The notes: generated by a model from the sequence alone, not told the origin. A stretch of 64,000 nt of DNA from DSYU01 sp964437595 (GCA_964437595.1 CAYTHO010000009.1:31295-95294); one strand, 5' to 3'; positions 37,480 to 46,694 are shown, counted from the first letter of the stretch. Numbers and translations: made by a program.

Positions 37480-37509
37480 AAACAAAACGAAAATATGGAC
37501 GTTTTGTTT
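37480..37509. promoter_or_regulatory. Candidate operator between regulator and flavoprotein genes
   Basis: A perfect 10-bp inverted repeat, AAACAAAACG (37480-37489) and CGTTTTGTTT (37500-37509), with a 10-nt spacer. It lies in the divergent promoter region about 100 bases before the flavoprotein start. Confidence 0.5.
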
Positions 37510-37607
37510 GATTTGTTCATTGAAAAATTACCGTATCCCTTTAAACTTAATACAGCTATTTTCCCAAGATAACTTCAAAACCATTACATATTTAGGAGAG
37601 GCGGAAA

Positions 37608-39419
37608 ATGACGAAAAATTCGTCGCGTCGGAATTTCTTAAAAACGGCAGCAATTGGTTCGGCTGGTATCGGCATCGCAAGTATCACTGGCTGCAAACCA
37701 AAAGTAGCTACTGAGGAGACTGCAGAACCGAAGGATGCTGGTTCCGGTGGTAATGATGCGGCAGCAAATGTGCCAGAACCTTTAACGCTTGCAGAATTCA
37801 AAGATTCGTCAGTTGAGTTAGAGCCCATCACAAAATTCGCTGGTGAAGTTACAGCGGATATCATCGTAGTTGGCGCTGGCGCAGCCGGGGTTCCTGCGGC
37901 GATTACAGCAGCCGAAGAAGGCAGCTCCGTTGTGATCCTTCAGAAACATGACACGCCTGTTTCTCAGGGGAACTGTGGTTCCGGCCTCATCCTTGATGAG
38001 AGCGACCCAGAAGGTTTGCTGCGCTATGTACATCATACTAACAGCCTCAATAACTGGCGCTCAGATACAGATCACCTGAAAGCCTACGTAATGAATTCGG
38101 GTGAAGCGGTTAACTGGTTGTATAACCGGGCCAGATTGAATGGCACCTCAGCAGAGAAACCAAATGACAAAGGTTTATTTATTTATCTAAACACCAGTCA
38201 AGACTTCACTGGCGAATGGACGGATGGCCGGTACTGCAGATTCGATTATGGCAAAGCAAAGGCGCATATGTACGCCCCCTGGATGGGGCCAAAACCGAAT
38301 AATGTCGGCACCATTATGACCTATGTTGTTGAAGAAGCCGTCGCGGAATTTAAGGGCCGGTTGAAGGTCTTCTTTGAAACTCCAGGTGTTCAACTCATCC
38401 AGGAAAACGGCAAGGTCGTGGGTGTGGTTGGAAAACGCAAGGACGGCACTTACATTAAATTCAATGCCAATAAAGCGGTCATTTTGGCGACCGGCGACTA
38501 TCAGAACAACGCTTCCATGGTGAAACACTGGTGCCCAGATGTGGCTGAATTCGACAAGAAACAATATTCAAAGACGGGCGATGGCCACCTAATGGCGGTA
38601 ACCGCCGGCGCCGTAATGGAAAACCTGGGCCACACCAAAATGTTGCATGACTTTGACGCGGGCCTCATGTACGAGGAGCCTTTCCTGTACGTCAATATGA
38701 AAGGCCAGCGTTTCTGCAACGAGTTTGTTGGCTTCGTCTACATGAACGATATTATGGTTCATCAGGGCGTGTACAAAGGTGGCAAGAATTACACAGTTCC
38801 TGAAGCCGGATCAAAGGGCTGGTACTGCCAGGTCTACGACAGCACCTATATGGATAATCCCGCCGTGTCAGGTTTGGTTCCTCCGGCTGTCATGGAAAAA
38901 TATATGCCAGAAATTTCCGACGAGGATTATGCCAAAGCTCATGATGGTAAGCCTCGCACCGGTGTTTTCTCCCACTTGATCGACACTTACCGGGCAGATA
39001 CCCTGGACGAGCTGGCTGATAAACTGGGCATCGAAGACAAAGCTGCTTTCCTGGCTTCTGTTGAGCGCTACAATGCATTGTGCGAAAAGGGTCTGGATGA
39101 AGACTTTGGCAAGGAAGCCAAATGGATGAACGCCATCAAGACGGCGCCTTTCTATGGAATTCGCCGCCACTTACGTGTTTCTGCTTTGTGCTCGGGCGTT
39201 TATACCACTGCAAACGGCGAGGCCCTGGATGCTAAGAAGCAGGTGATTGAAGGTTTATACTGCGTCGGCAATTTGGGCGGCCAATTCTACGGCGGAGCGG
39301 ATTATCCGTTCCATGCCACTGGGCTGTCCCTGGGCCACTGCTATACCATTGGACGTCTGGCAGGAAAACATGCTGCCAAACTTGCGGGTGGAACGAACAA
39401 GATTGATGAATCGATCTAG
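37608..39419 (+). CDS. Tat-exported FAD-binding reductase (fumarate/urocanate/Cgr2-like)
   Basis: 603 residues. The N-terminus has a twin-arginine motif (SSRRNFLKTAA), a hydrophobic stretch, and ends in SITGC, so it may be a Tat lipoprotein. A linker rich in Glu/Ala leads to the FAD-binding domain: ADIIVVGAGAAGVPAAITAA near residue 83, QGNCGSG near 122, KAVILATGDYQNN near 287, and the C-terminal GGADYPFHATGLSLGHCYTI near 565. This is the flavocytochrome c / fumarate reductase flavoprotein fold, which reduces C=C bonds such as fumarate, urocanate or cardiac glycosides. It lacks its own heme motifs, so the pentaheme cytochrome nearby is the likely electron donor. The substrate is unknown. AGGAGAGG precedes the ATG. 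Confidence 0.88.
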   Translation: MTKNSSRRNFLKTAAIGSAGIGIASITGCKPKVATEETAEPKDAGSGGNDAAANVPEPLTLAEFKDSSVELEPITKFAGEVTADIIVVGAGAAGVPAAITAAEEGSSVVILQKHDTPVSQGNCGSGLILDESDPEGLLRYVHHTNSLNNWRSDTDHLKAYVMNSGEAVNWLYNRARLNGTSAEKPNDKGLFIYLNTSQDFTGEWTDGRYCRFDYGKAKAHMYAPWMGPKPNNVGTIMTYVVEEAVAEFKGRLKVFFETPGVQLIQENGKVVGVVGKRKDGTYIKFNANKAVILATGDYQNNASMVKHWCPDVAEFDKKQYSKTGDGHLMAVTAGAVMENLGHTKMLHDFDAGLMYEEPFLYVNMKGQRFCNEFVGFVYMNDIMVHQGVYKGGKNYTVPEAGSKGWYCQVYDSTYMDNPAVSGLVPPAVMEKYMPEISDEDYAKAHDGKPRTGVFSHLIDTYRADTLDELADKLGIEDKAAFLASVERYNALCEKGLDEDFGKEAKWMNAIKTAPFYGIRRHLRVSALCSGVYTTANGEALDAKKQVIEGLYCVGNLGGQFYGGADYPFHATGLSLGHCYTIGRLAGKHAAKLAGGTNKIDESI

Positions 39420-39462
39420 AATCTGCTGAGCAGCTAGAGCGCGATTAGCATAACAGACAGCA

Positions 39463-39502
39463 GGGCAGGAAGATGCGCAAGGTTTGCGCGGTCTTCCTGC
39501 CC
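39463..39502 (+). terminator. Terminator after the flavoprotein gene
   Basis: Outer 11-bp stem (GGGCAGGAAGA at 39463-39473 with 39492-39502) plus inner GCGCAA-ggt-TTGCGC, followed by a T-rich tract (GTTGTGTTTTCT). Confidence 0.7.
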
Positions 39503-39748
39503 GTTGTGTTTTCTACCCTTCATCCGCAGACTACAGCGTGGCGTAATCATCCTCACTCAACTCTTCGCAACGTGGAACCCTCTTTTCTGTTACTTTCAGT
39601 ACTGTTAAGCACTTTCCTGTCACTTATATAGGATAATTATTTTATCCAATGATGGTTGGGGAAAACGCATAACAGTCAGTCCAAAGCAGTCACGATATTT
39701 CATTTAGCCGATAAAGCCAAGACAATTGTTGATCATGGGGAGGATTTT

Positions 39749-40642
39749 ATGTTGCCCAAAAAGCGTATCGATATCCATTTCAGCATTCCGGTAATCCAGT
39801 TCCCGGCAAACATCGACTGGCGCACATGGCTGCCCTCTCGCGGCAACGTGCTGTTTACTATCCTCGTTATTGGGTTACTGTTCACTACCCAGAATGTATG
39901 GGCTCGTAACCTGGCATCTGCGGCAAACGCGTACGGTCCCAGCGCAACGACGGTGAATTACCAGGGGCGGTTAGCCAACAAAGACGGCACACCCATCACG
40001 CAAAACGATGTGCTGATCAAGTTTGGCATTTATAATGCCGCCGAAGGTGGTTCTCTGCTGTGGCCCGCGGGTGGTCCAGAGACGCATCAGGTCGATGTGG
40101 TCAACGGCCTGTTCACGGTGGGCCTGGGCAGCCTGACAACCGGCGGCATTCCCACTAATCTATGGACCGGCGACCGCTATCTGGAGATCACCATTGGTGA
40201 CGAGACCCTTACCCCGCGAGAACTGATCCGCAGCGTGCCTGTGGCGGGGATGGCCCTCACCGTCCCCGATGGTGCGATTGGAACAAAGCAAATTGAGAAC
40301 AATGGTATCACGACCGATGATATTCTAAATGGAACACTGGATAGGGCTGACCTGAATTTCGCCACATCAGAATTGTATCGCCCTCAGATACCAGTTAATA
40401 CCTGTTCGAACTTAATAACAAATCTAAAAGCCGCAGGCTTTAAGCACTGTATCGCTATCGCTTCCGGTGAAACCATGTGGTATACCAACACAACCTGTAC
40501 GAGTAATGTAACAACGGACCCCAATTATTGGCAGAAATATGATCTTTGGAGTATGAGCGATAATTATGGCTCACCTCAGGTTTTTGTAAAGCCACCATAT
40601 CCAGATTCTTTACCGTATATGATCTGTACCAAAAACCCATAA
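39749..40642 (+). CDS. Exported protein, conserved YQGR domain with unique C-terminus (copy A)
   Basis: 297 residues. The start at 39749 has GGGGAGGA 4 nt upstream; the region from 39420 to 39748 holds a terminator and otherwise no gene. A hydrophobic segment at about 35-50 ends in WAR and acts as a late signal peptide or anchor. Residues 65-177 form a domain beginning SATTVNYQGRLANKDG and ending LTVPDGAI, 111/113 identical to the gene at 43.7 kb. Similar domains open many bacterial surface and tail-fibre-like proteins. The C-terminal 110 residues are unlike copy B and contain paired Cys (NTCSNL, KHCIA, TTCTS, MICTK), suggesting disulfides in an exported tip. Confidence 0.75.
   Translation: MLPKKRIDIHFSIPVIQFPANIDWRTWLPSRGNVLFTILVIGLLFTTQNVWARNLASAANAYGPSATTVNYQGRLANKDGTPITQNDVLIKFGIYNAAEGGSLLWPAGGPETHQVDVVNGLFTVGLGSLTTGGIPTNLWTGDRYLEITIGDETLTPRELIRSVPVAGMALTVPDGAIGTKQIENNGITTDDILNGTLDRADLNFATSELYRPQIPVNTCSNLITNLKAAGFKHCIAIASGETMWYTNTTCTSNVTTDPNYWQKYDLWSMSDNYGSPQVFVKPPYPDSLPYMICTKNP
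39941..40279 (+). repeat. Duplicated 113-codon domain, copy A
   Basis: Compared by eye with 43873-44211: 111 of 113 residues are identical, although about 40 codons differ at the DNA level and nearly all of those are silent. The duplication is therefore old or DNA-diverged, with the protein strongly conserved. Confidence 0.85.
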
Positions 40643-40707
40643 TCGAATTGCCAAAAGCCAGTTACATGGTGTTGAGTCAAAATTGAGTTTCCGAAAGACC
40701 TGGATCG

Positions 40708-43656
40708 ATGCGAAAATCGAGGATGGGGATGATGAAATCATCGACCGATAAAACAAAAAGAACGATTGCGGGGATAATCCTGATTGGACTGATCCTTCTG
40801 CAAACGAATTTCCACCCGGCGGCGGCTCAACAGGCTTCGCCAACGCTGGAGGCTGCAATCTACACGGCGTTGCAGCGGGTCTCACCGCAGCCCGAAAATT
40901 CAACCGCGGTCTGGACGATTTTGGAGATTAAGCAAAGTGATGCTTGGGCTGTCGCGAAAGCAGATCTGGCGGAAGGCGTAAATTTTCTTGCGTTTGAAGT
41001 TGTCATCGCCTACCGGGATTCGGCGGGCATCTGGCAAGCGGTGTCCCAAAAGGATTCTGGCTGGAAGGACGCTGTCACACACGCGCCAGGTGCAGTGCTG
41101 TCCGCGCCGTTTCGTGAGATGCTGCTTTCTGAGATGAATTCCGCGAAAACGGTGGCGGCAGCGGATGTAAAGCTTGGCTTCCCATTTTGTGGTACGGCTA
41201 AAGTCAGTCGTGGTTATCATACGAGTCATAATATTGACTTTATAGATTTGCCCAGCGATCAAATCAGATCCCCCGAATACGGAGATATTGTTTTAATAAA
41301 ATCGGACAGTGACCATAATTGCCCCTTTGTAAATAATAAATCAGCACATCCTTGGCACAACTCCATGGATTACACCAACCGCATCATCATCAGACATGCG
41401 GATCGTTTCTACTCCATTTTCATGCACTTAAGAAAAGATAGCGTCCCGGAATGGATTCAGACTGCGTATAACAAAGATGGAATCGTCAAAGGGGTTCCCA
41501 AGGGAACCATTGTTGGCCTGGAGGGAAACACCGGTTTAGCCTCTGGAGAACACCTGCATATAGAAGCGCAGGTTTCTCAATCAATTACTGATTCTGACCT
41601 GGAGTACTATTTCCGCGAAGGTAATCAGGATATCCATTCCAGTACGATCAAAGGTGGCCAAGCGTATACATCCACCAACTGCGGCGATAACCAGCCGCCG
41701 GAAACCGTTTTTACTGGCTCTTCGCCTCACGTCTGGTCTACTGGCGCGAATCCTACCTTGCTGCAATGGAGCGGCTCGGACAATGTGACGCCGGTAGATA
41801 AGCTGCGGTTTTCCTACCGTCTAAATGACGGCGCATGGTCCGAGCTATCGACCAACAAGAGTGTCCAGTTTATAGGGCTAGCGGACGGTCAATATACCTT
41901 CCAGGTGAAAGCGTTCGATCAAGGCTACCTGGACGATCCTACTCCCGCTACGGTCACATTTGGCATTGATCGTAGCAACCCGAGCCGGCCCATAATCAAC
42001 ATCTCCGGCCCAGGTTGTGCCAACAGCCTGAACGGCGAGCCGCAGAACACCTGTCGCGACCCGGCCTTTACCTGGTCAGCAAGCGACAGCCTGTCGGGTA
42101 TGCGAGGATATTATTATTCCTGGGGAACGGAGTCTGACGCCGTGCCAACCACCTACACCACTGGGCAGACGTTTGATCCCCCTGCCATCAGCCCGGAAGA
42201 TGGTCACGCATCCTATTTCCTCAGCGTGAAGGCCGTGGATTTTCTCGGCCATGAATCCAGTATTTCCACCTTCGCCGTCCTGTACGACAAAGACAGGCCG
42301 AACGCGGTGTTCACCATCAATCGCGGCAGCGAAGAGACTTACCAGGTAAATGTAACCCTTCATGCCACCAGTAACGATCCAGGGAGCGGCATCTCCAGGG
42401 TGCGCGTTTCCAACAACCAGGTGTACTGGTCGGAATGGTTGGAATATCAAGACGAGATTCCCTGGACCATTCCCGGACAGGACAACCGGGTGTACACCGT
42501 TTACATGCAGGTATCCGACCGGGCCGGGAACGTCTCGGATGTGATGTCTGACTCTATCCGGCTGAATCTCAACCCGCCCGCGCCCCACTCGCTGACCTAC
42601 CGCATGTGCCAGAACAGCCTGACCAGCGCCGGGTCATTCAATACCACCGCCAGCGCGGTCTACCGCCTGGACACTGTGTTCGGTCAGCCAACCGGTTTTT
42701 CCCAAAACCCACCCGGCAGCGCAAGTTACCAACTGCGCAACGGCTTTTGGGCTGTTTACCCAGACTGCCTGCCCATCGAATGGACCAGTACCGTCATGGG
42801 CTATACCATTCCCTGGTATTCGCTCAACGCCGGTGGAAACAACCGCGCTACCCCGCTGTATCAGCTAACCGATACCTTGGGCCAGCCGTTCGCCAGCGCG
42901 AACGGGCTGCTGCTCAGCACCAGTTACCAGTTATCCAGCGGCTTCTGGTCTAACCCTGGTTCATCCAGCGGCGGCAGCGGTTCGCCATCCCTCGATCCAC
43001 TTCTTAGTGATCCGCGCATGGCCGCGAATCCAGACACGCCCCCGGTTACCACGAGCGAATTTGATGAGTTCAAAATTTTGATCAACGAAAACAGCCGGTA
43101 CACAAACACGCCGAATGTTACCCTGAGTCTCGATGCTCCTTTTGGCGCTCGGATGATCTTGTGGAGCGGTGATCCGTTAGCAGAGGGATCCACGCCGGTA
43201 ATTCCGGAGGGGGTCATGGATGACTGGATCCAGTACCAGCCGTCCATTGAATGGTCGATCGTGCTAAGCGATACATATGTAAAACCACGCGCGGTATATT
43301 TCCTGGTGGAAATGGTGGACGGCCTGGTGCTTGGGCCGTTCAGCGATGAAATCATCTATGACCCGGTTGCACCTACTGCGCAGATCACTCCATTTGGGAC
43401 GGATGACCAATACATTACAGTTGAAATGATCGCTATGGATGATAACAGCGGCGTCAGCGATGTCCGCATCAGCGCCAGCCCGCGCTTTGACGGGGCCGAA
43501 TGGCAGCCGTACGAACAGTCCTACTTCGAATGGAACAGTTCGGATGGGAACGCTTATATCCAGTTCCGGGATCGCGCCGGGAATGTATCACAAACTTACA
43601 CGGTCGATTTCGGCGGAACCCATTCTCAAACTTATCTGCCAATCATTAGAAAGTAA
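40708..43656 (+). CDS. Secreted M23-like protein with Ig-like and C-terminal repeats
   Basis: 982 residues. The start may be 40708 or the ATGs at 40729/40732. A signal peptide (TIAGIILIGLILLQTNF, then AAAQQ) is clear. Residues 145-300 resemble an M23 (LytM) metallopeptidase fold: HTSHNIDF, IIIRHADRFYSIFMHL, VGLEGNTGLASGEHLHIEAQ. The HLH ligand pair is present, but the first motif reads HxxD, not HxxxD, so activity is uncertain. Several beta-sandwich repeats follow (WSGSDNVTPVDKLRFSYRL and similar), then two repeats ending in SYQLRNGFW and SYQLSSGFW, and more Ig-like domains. It probably acts at the cell surface with the two flanking YQGR-domain proteins. Confidence 0.78.
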   Translation: MRKSRMGMMKSSTDKTKRTIAGIILIGLILLQTNFHPAAAQQASPTLEAAIYTALQRVSPQPENSTAVWTILEIKQSDAWAVAKADLAEGVNFLAFEVVIAYRDSAGIWQAVSQKDSGWKDAVTHAPGAVLSAPFREMLLSEMNSAKTVAAADVKLGFPFCGTAKVSRGYHTSHNIDFIDLPSDQIRSPEYGDIVLIKSDSDHNCPFVNNKSAHPWHNSMDYTNRIIIRHADRFYSIFMHLRKDSVPEWIQTAYNKDGIVKGVPKGTIVGLEGNTGLASGEHLHIEAQVSQSITDSDLEYYFREGNQDIHSSTIKGGQAYTSTNCGDNQPPETVFTGSSPHVWSTGANPTLLQWSGSDNVTPVDKLRFSYRLNDGAWSELSTNKSVQFIGLADGQYTFQVKAFDQGYLDDPTPATVTFGIDRSNPSRPIINISGPGCANSLNGEPQNTCRDPAFTWSASDSLSGMRGYYYSWGTESDAVPTTYTTGQTFDPPAISPEDGHASYFLSVKAVDFLGHESSISTFAVLYDKDRPNAVFTINRGSEETYQVNVTLHATSNDPGSGISRVRVSNNQVYWSEWLEYQDEIPWTIPGQDNRVYTVYMQVSDRAGNVSDVMSDSIRLNLNPPAPHSLTYRMCQNSLTSAGSFNTTASAVYRLDTVFGQPTGFSQNPPGSASYQLRNGFWAVYPDCLPIEWTSTVMGYTIPWYSLNAGGNNRATPLYQLTDTLGQPFASANGLLLSTSYQLSSGFWSNPGSSSGGSGSPSLDPLLSDPRMAANPDTPPVTTSEFDEFKILINENSRYTNTPNVTLSLDAPFGARMILWSGDPLAEGSTPVIPEGVMDDWIQYQPSIEWSIVLSDTYVKPRAVYFLVEMVDGLVLGPFSDEIIYDPVAPTAQITPFGTDDQYITVEMIAMDDNSGVSDVRISASPRFDGAEWQPYEQSYFEWNSSDGNAYIQFRDRAGNVSQTYTVDFGGTHSQTYLPIIRK

Positions 43657-43671
43657 CGGATGGAGATTAAC

Positions 43672-44619
43672 ATGGATACACAACCGAAATTCTTTACTCG
43701 CCTGGGAAGCTGGCTGGATACTTTCTTCACCCGCTGCCTGTCTCATCTTCACTTTAGCAAGCGCGCCTTGGCCTGGATGATGCCAAATGGCGGCACGATC
43801 TTGATCGTACTGGTTTTACTGGTCACCCAGCACGCCTGGGCGCAAAGCTCGCAGCAAATCGCGGGTTACCCCAGCGCGACAACGGTCAATTACCAGGGGC
43901 GGCTGGCGAACAAAGACGGTACGCCCATCACGCAGAACGATGTGCTGATTAAGTTTGGCATTTACAACGCCGCCGAAGGCGGCAGCCTGCTGTGGCCCGC
44001 GGGTGGCCCGGAGACGCATCAGGTAGACGTGGTAAACGGCCTGTTCACGGTTGGCCTGGGCAGCCTGACAACCGGCGGCGTCCCCACCAGCCTGTGGACC
44101 GGCGACCGCTATTTAGAGATCACCATTGGCGACGAAACCCTCACCCCGCGTGAGTTGATCCGCAGCGTTCCGGTGGCGGGTATGGCGTTGACTGTGCCGG
44201 ATGGGGCGATTAAGTCGCGCAACATCACTTTTTCTAGCTACGAGAGTTATGGTAAGGCTCATATAGTAAATGACACCACTACCATGAAGCCAACGGGGAC
44301 AAAAGTTACATTTACCTGCGATACGAACTGCGTAGCAGAAATCGAGCACCGCGGATTGGCAATGTCAACAATGGCAAATGCCCGTGTAAATGTAATGGTT
44401 GCAGTGGATGGTAGCCGGGTTTTTTCTGAATTAGGGTATACCAACAATGAGTTTGCAGTACTACAAGGATTTGGTTATGTAAATCTTGAGCCTGGCCAGC
44501 ACACAGTAGAAGTTCTCTTTCAGTGCCCATACTTAACAACCGGTGCGAACTGTACCTATTATGGGGACCAGTCAGGGTGGTGGGACCATTTGTATGTAAG
44601 ATTATCCGCTCAGCCATAA
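43672..44619 (+). CDS. Exported protein, conserved YQGR domain with unique C-terminus (copy B)
   Basis: 315 residues. GGAG lies 6 nt before the ATG at 43672; the M23-like gene ends 15 bases upstream, so the two are co-transcribed. A hydrophobic segment (GTILIVLVLLVTQHAWAQ) ends near residue 60 in a plausible signal-peptidase site. Residues 68-180 are the conserved domain shared with copy A. The remaining 135 residues differ completely from copy A. They look like a beta-rich domain with paired Cys (TFTCDTNC, FQCPYL, ANCTYY) and an aromatic end (GWWDHLYVRL). Function is not known; ligand or surface binding is a guess. Confidence 0.75.
   Translation: MDTQPKFFTRLGSWLDTFFTRCLSHLHFSKRALAWMMPNGGTILIVLVLLVTQHAWAQSSQQIAGYPSATTVNYQGRLANKDGTPITQNDVLIKFGIYNAAEGGSLLWPAGGPETHQVDVVNGLFTVGLGSLTTGGVPTSLWTGDRYLEITIGDETLTPRELIRSVPVAGMALTVPDGAIKSRNITFSSYESYGKAHIVNDTTTMKPTGTKVTFTCDTNCVAEIEHRGLAMSTMANARVNVMVAVDGSRVFSELGYTNNEFAVLQGFGYVNLEPGQHTVEVLFQCPYLTTGANCTYYGDQSGWWDHLYVRLSAQP
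43873..44211 (+). repeat. Duplicated 113-codon domain, copy B
   Basis: Partner of 39941-40279. The two residue differences are Ile/Val and Asn/Ser near the TTGG(I/V)PT(N/S)LW segment. Similarity stops abruptly at the end of this block, after the codon for the final Ile. Confidence 0.85.
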
Positions 44620-44674
44620 AGAGATTAATATATTTCTCGTGGCAATGCTCTGCGTTGTCGCCTCATCCGCCACG

Positions 44675-44713
44675 TTAAGACCTCAAAGGTCTGCCAGACC
44701 TTTGAGGTCTTAA
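44675..44713. terminator. Bidirectional terminator; copy 2 of the GACCTCAAAGGT palindrome
   Basis: A perfect 19-bp inverted repeat (44675-44693 with 44695-44713) has a single central base. It lies between the convergent copy B gene and the ABC exporter gene. It has the same arm as the terminator at 35.77 kb but no inner hairpin. Confidence 0.7.
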
Positions 44714-44719
44714 GAAAAC

Positions 44720-46654
44720 CTACCCCCTCCGAAACAGCGACCCCAAAATCCCCGCCGGCTTCTCTTCCACCGGCTTCTGTTCTTCCGGCTCCTTTTCCTC
44801 CTTATGCCCATTCGCCAGCAGGCCCAGCTCCACCTCCGGATTCCGGAACTGCATGGTATACAACCGTGCATACAGCCCGTTCTGCTCCATCAGCTCCTCG
44901 TGCGTGCCCAGCTCGATGATCTTGCCCGCGTCCAGCACGGCGATGCGGTGGGCCACCTTGATCGTGCTCAGGCGGTGGGCGATGATCACCGTGGTGCGGT
45001 TCTGCATCAGCCGGTTGAGCGCGTCCTGCACCAGCTCTTCCGACTCGTTATCCAGGCTGCTGGTCGCTTCATCTAGGAGGAGAATGCGTGGATCTTTGAG
45101 GATGGCCCGCGCGATGGCGATGCGCTGGCGCTGCCCGCCGCTCAGGTTGGTCCCGCGCTCGCCGACCGTGGTGTTGTACTGGTCGGGGAATGCCATAATA
45201 AATTGGTGCGCGTTGGCCGCTTTGGCCGCCGCGATCATCTCATCTTCTGTCGCTGCTGGTTGGTTCTTATCTGCCAGCCGCCCGTAAAGGATGTTTTCGC
45301 GGATCGTCCCGCCGAACAGCATCGTCTCCTGCGGCACAATGCCGATCTGCTGGCGCAGGCTGTGCTGGGTCACGGCGCGCAGGTTCTGCCCATCGATGCG
45401 GATCGCCCCGCCGCTGGGGTCATAAAAGCGCGGGATCAGGTTGAAGATGGTGCTCTTGCCCGCCCCGCTGGGTCCCACCAGCGCCAGGATCTCCCCGGCG
45501 CGGATCTCCAGCGACACGTTTTGCAGCACCGGCGTGGTCCCGTCGTAGCTGAACGAAACGTTCTCGAAGGCCATCTCGCCGCGCGCGGTTCGGATCTCCG
45601 CCGCGCCGGGCGCGTCCCGCACAGTGGGCGGGGTATCCAGCAGCTCGAACACGCGCGTCACCCCGCCGATCGCCGCGCTGATCTGCCCGTACAGCCCGCC
45701 CAGCCCGCCCAGGTTGGCGGCGATGGTCACGCCGTACATCAGGAACCCGGTGATCATCCCCAGCGTCATCCGCCCGGCGATCACCTCGCGCCCGCCAAAC
45801 CACATAATCGCGGCGATGGCGGCGAAGCCCAGGAACATCATCACCGAGGCAAACAGCGAGTTGGTCACTGCCATGCGCAGCGAGGCCCGGAAGGTTTGCA
45901 GCATGGCCCCGGTGTAGCGCTCGGTCTCGTACCCTTCGCGCCCAAAGCTCTTCACCACCCGGATGCCCTGCAGACCCTCCTCCGCCACCACGGTCGAGGC
46001 CGCCAGTTGATCCTGGATCTGGGTGCTGCTTTTGCTGATGCGCCGCCCGAAGAAGAACGCCACCGCGATCAGCACCGGCACAATCGCCAGGATGAACAGC
46101 GTCAGCCGGGCGTTGAGCGCCAGTACGATCACCACCGAACCGATCAGCGACACGATCTGGCTGAGGAAACTGGTGATGTTGCCGGTCAGCATGTTGCGCA
46201 TCTGGGTCACGTCGCTCGACAGGCGCGAAACCAGGTCGCCCACCCGCCGCGTAGCATAGAAATCCAGCGACAGCTCGTGCAGGTGCTTATACAGCGATGT
46301 GCGCAGGTCAAAGACGATCCGCTCGCCGATAAAGGAGAGCAGGTAGCTCTGCAAAAAGCTGAAGGCGGCCTGGAACAGGAAGATCCCCACCAGCAGCCCC
46401 GCCAGCATATTGAGCGTGGCATAATTCAGCGATTGGGTCGCCGCGTCCAGCAGGCGCACGATCACCAATGGGAAGGCCAACCCGAACCCACTGTACACCA
46501 GCAGCGCCAAAATCGCCAGCGCCATCCGCCCCCGGTAGGGCTTGAGGTAGCCAAACAGCCGCCCCCAGTTCACCGACCTGAACGATACTGGGGTCTTCTC
46601 ATCTTCCGCCGGGGCCGCCCTGCCTGCCCGGCGTCCCGAACGATTACGCATCAT
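44720..46654 (-). CDS. ABC transporter, fused permease and ATPase (MsbA/LmrA-like exporter)
   Basis: 644 residues. Six transmembrane helices occupy about 30-320, followed by one nucleotide-binding domain: Walker A (GPSGAGKST, near residue 400), Q-loop (IGIVPQETMLF), signature (LSGGQRQRIAIARA, near 510), Walker B (ILLLDEATSS) and the H-loop (IIAHRLSTI). The protein would work as a homodimer exporting a lipid, peptide or drug. A charged, Glu/Pro/Lys-rich C-terminal tail of about 30 residues follows. GGAG lies 8 nt before the ATG at 46654; a second ATG is the next codon. It is flanked on both sides by copies of the GACCTCAAAGGT palindrome, so it is an isolated transcription unit. Confidence 0.93.
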   Translation of the reverse strand: MMRNRSGRRAGRAAPAEDEKTPVSFRSVNWGRLFGYLKPYRGRMALAILALLVYSGFGLAFPLVIVRLLDAATQSLNYATLNMLAGLLVGIFLFQAAFSFLQSYLLSFIGERIVFDLRTSLYKHLHELSLDFYATRRVGDLVSRLSSDVTQMRNMLTGNITSFLSQIVSLIGSVVIVLALNARLTLFILAIVPVLIAVAFFFGRRISKSSTQIQDQLAASTVVAEEGLQGIRVVKSFGREGYETERYTGAMLQTFRASLRMAVTNSLFASVMMFLGFAAIAAIMWFGGREVIAGRMTLGMITGFLMYGVTIAANLGGLGGLYGQISAAIGGVTRVFELLDTPPTVRDAPGAAEIRTARGEMAFENVSFSYDGTTPVLQNVSLEIRAGEILALVGPSGAGKSTIFNLIPRFYDPSGGAIRIDGQNLRAVTQHSLRQQIGIVPQETMLFGGTIRENILYGRLADKNQPAATEDEMIAAAKAANAHQFIMAFPDQYNTTVGERGTNLSGGQRQRIAIARAILKDPRILLLDEATSSLDNESEELVQDALNRLMQNRTTVIIAHRLSTIKVAHRIAVLDAGKIIELGTHEELMEQNGLYARLYTMQFRNPEVELGLLANGHKEEKEPEEQKPVEEKPAGILGSLFRRG

Positions 46655-46694
46655 AGAAATTTCTCCATCCCTAAATTGTAACCCTGACGATCTC

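Noticed and set aside
45203..46681. 492-codon open frame antisense to the ABC exporter
   Set aside because: Its translation is His/Gln/Arg-rich low complexity, a mirror of the exporter's codon bias, and the exporter motifs are unambiguous.
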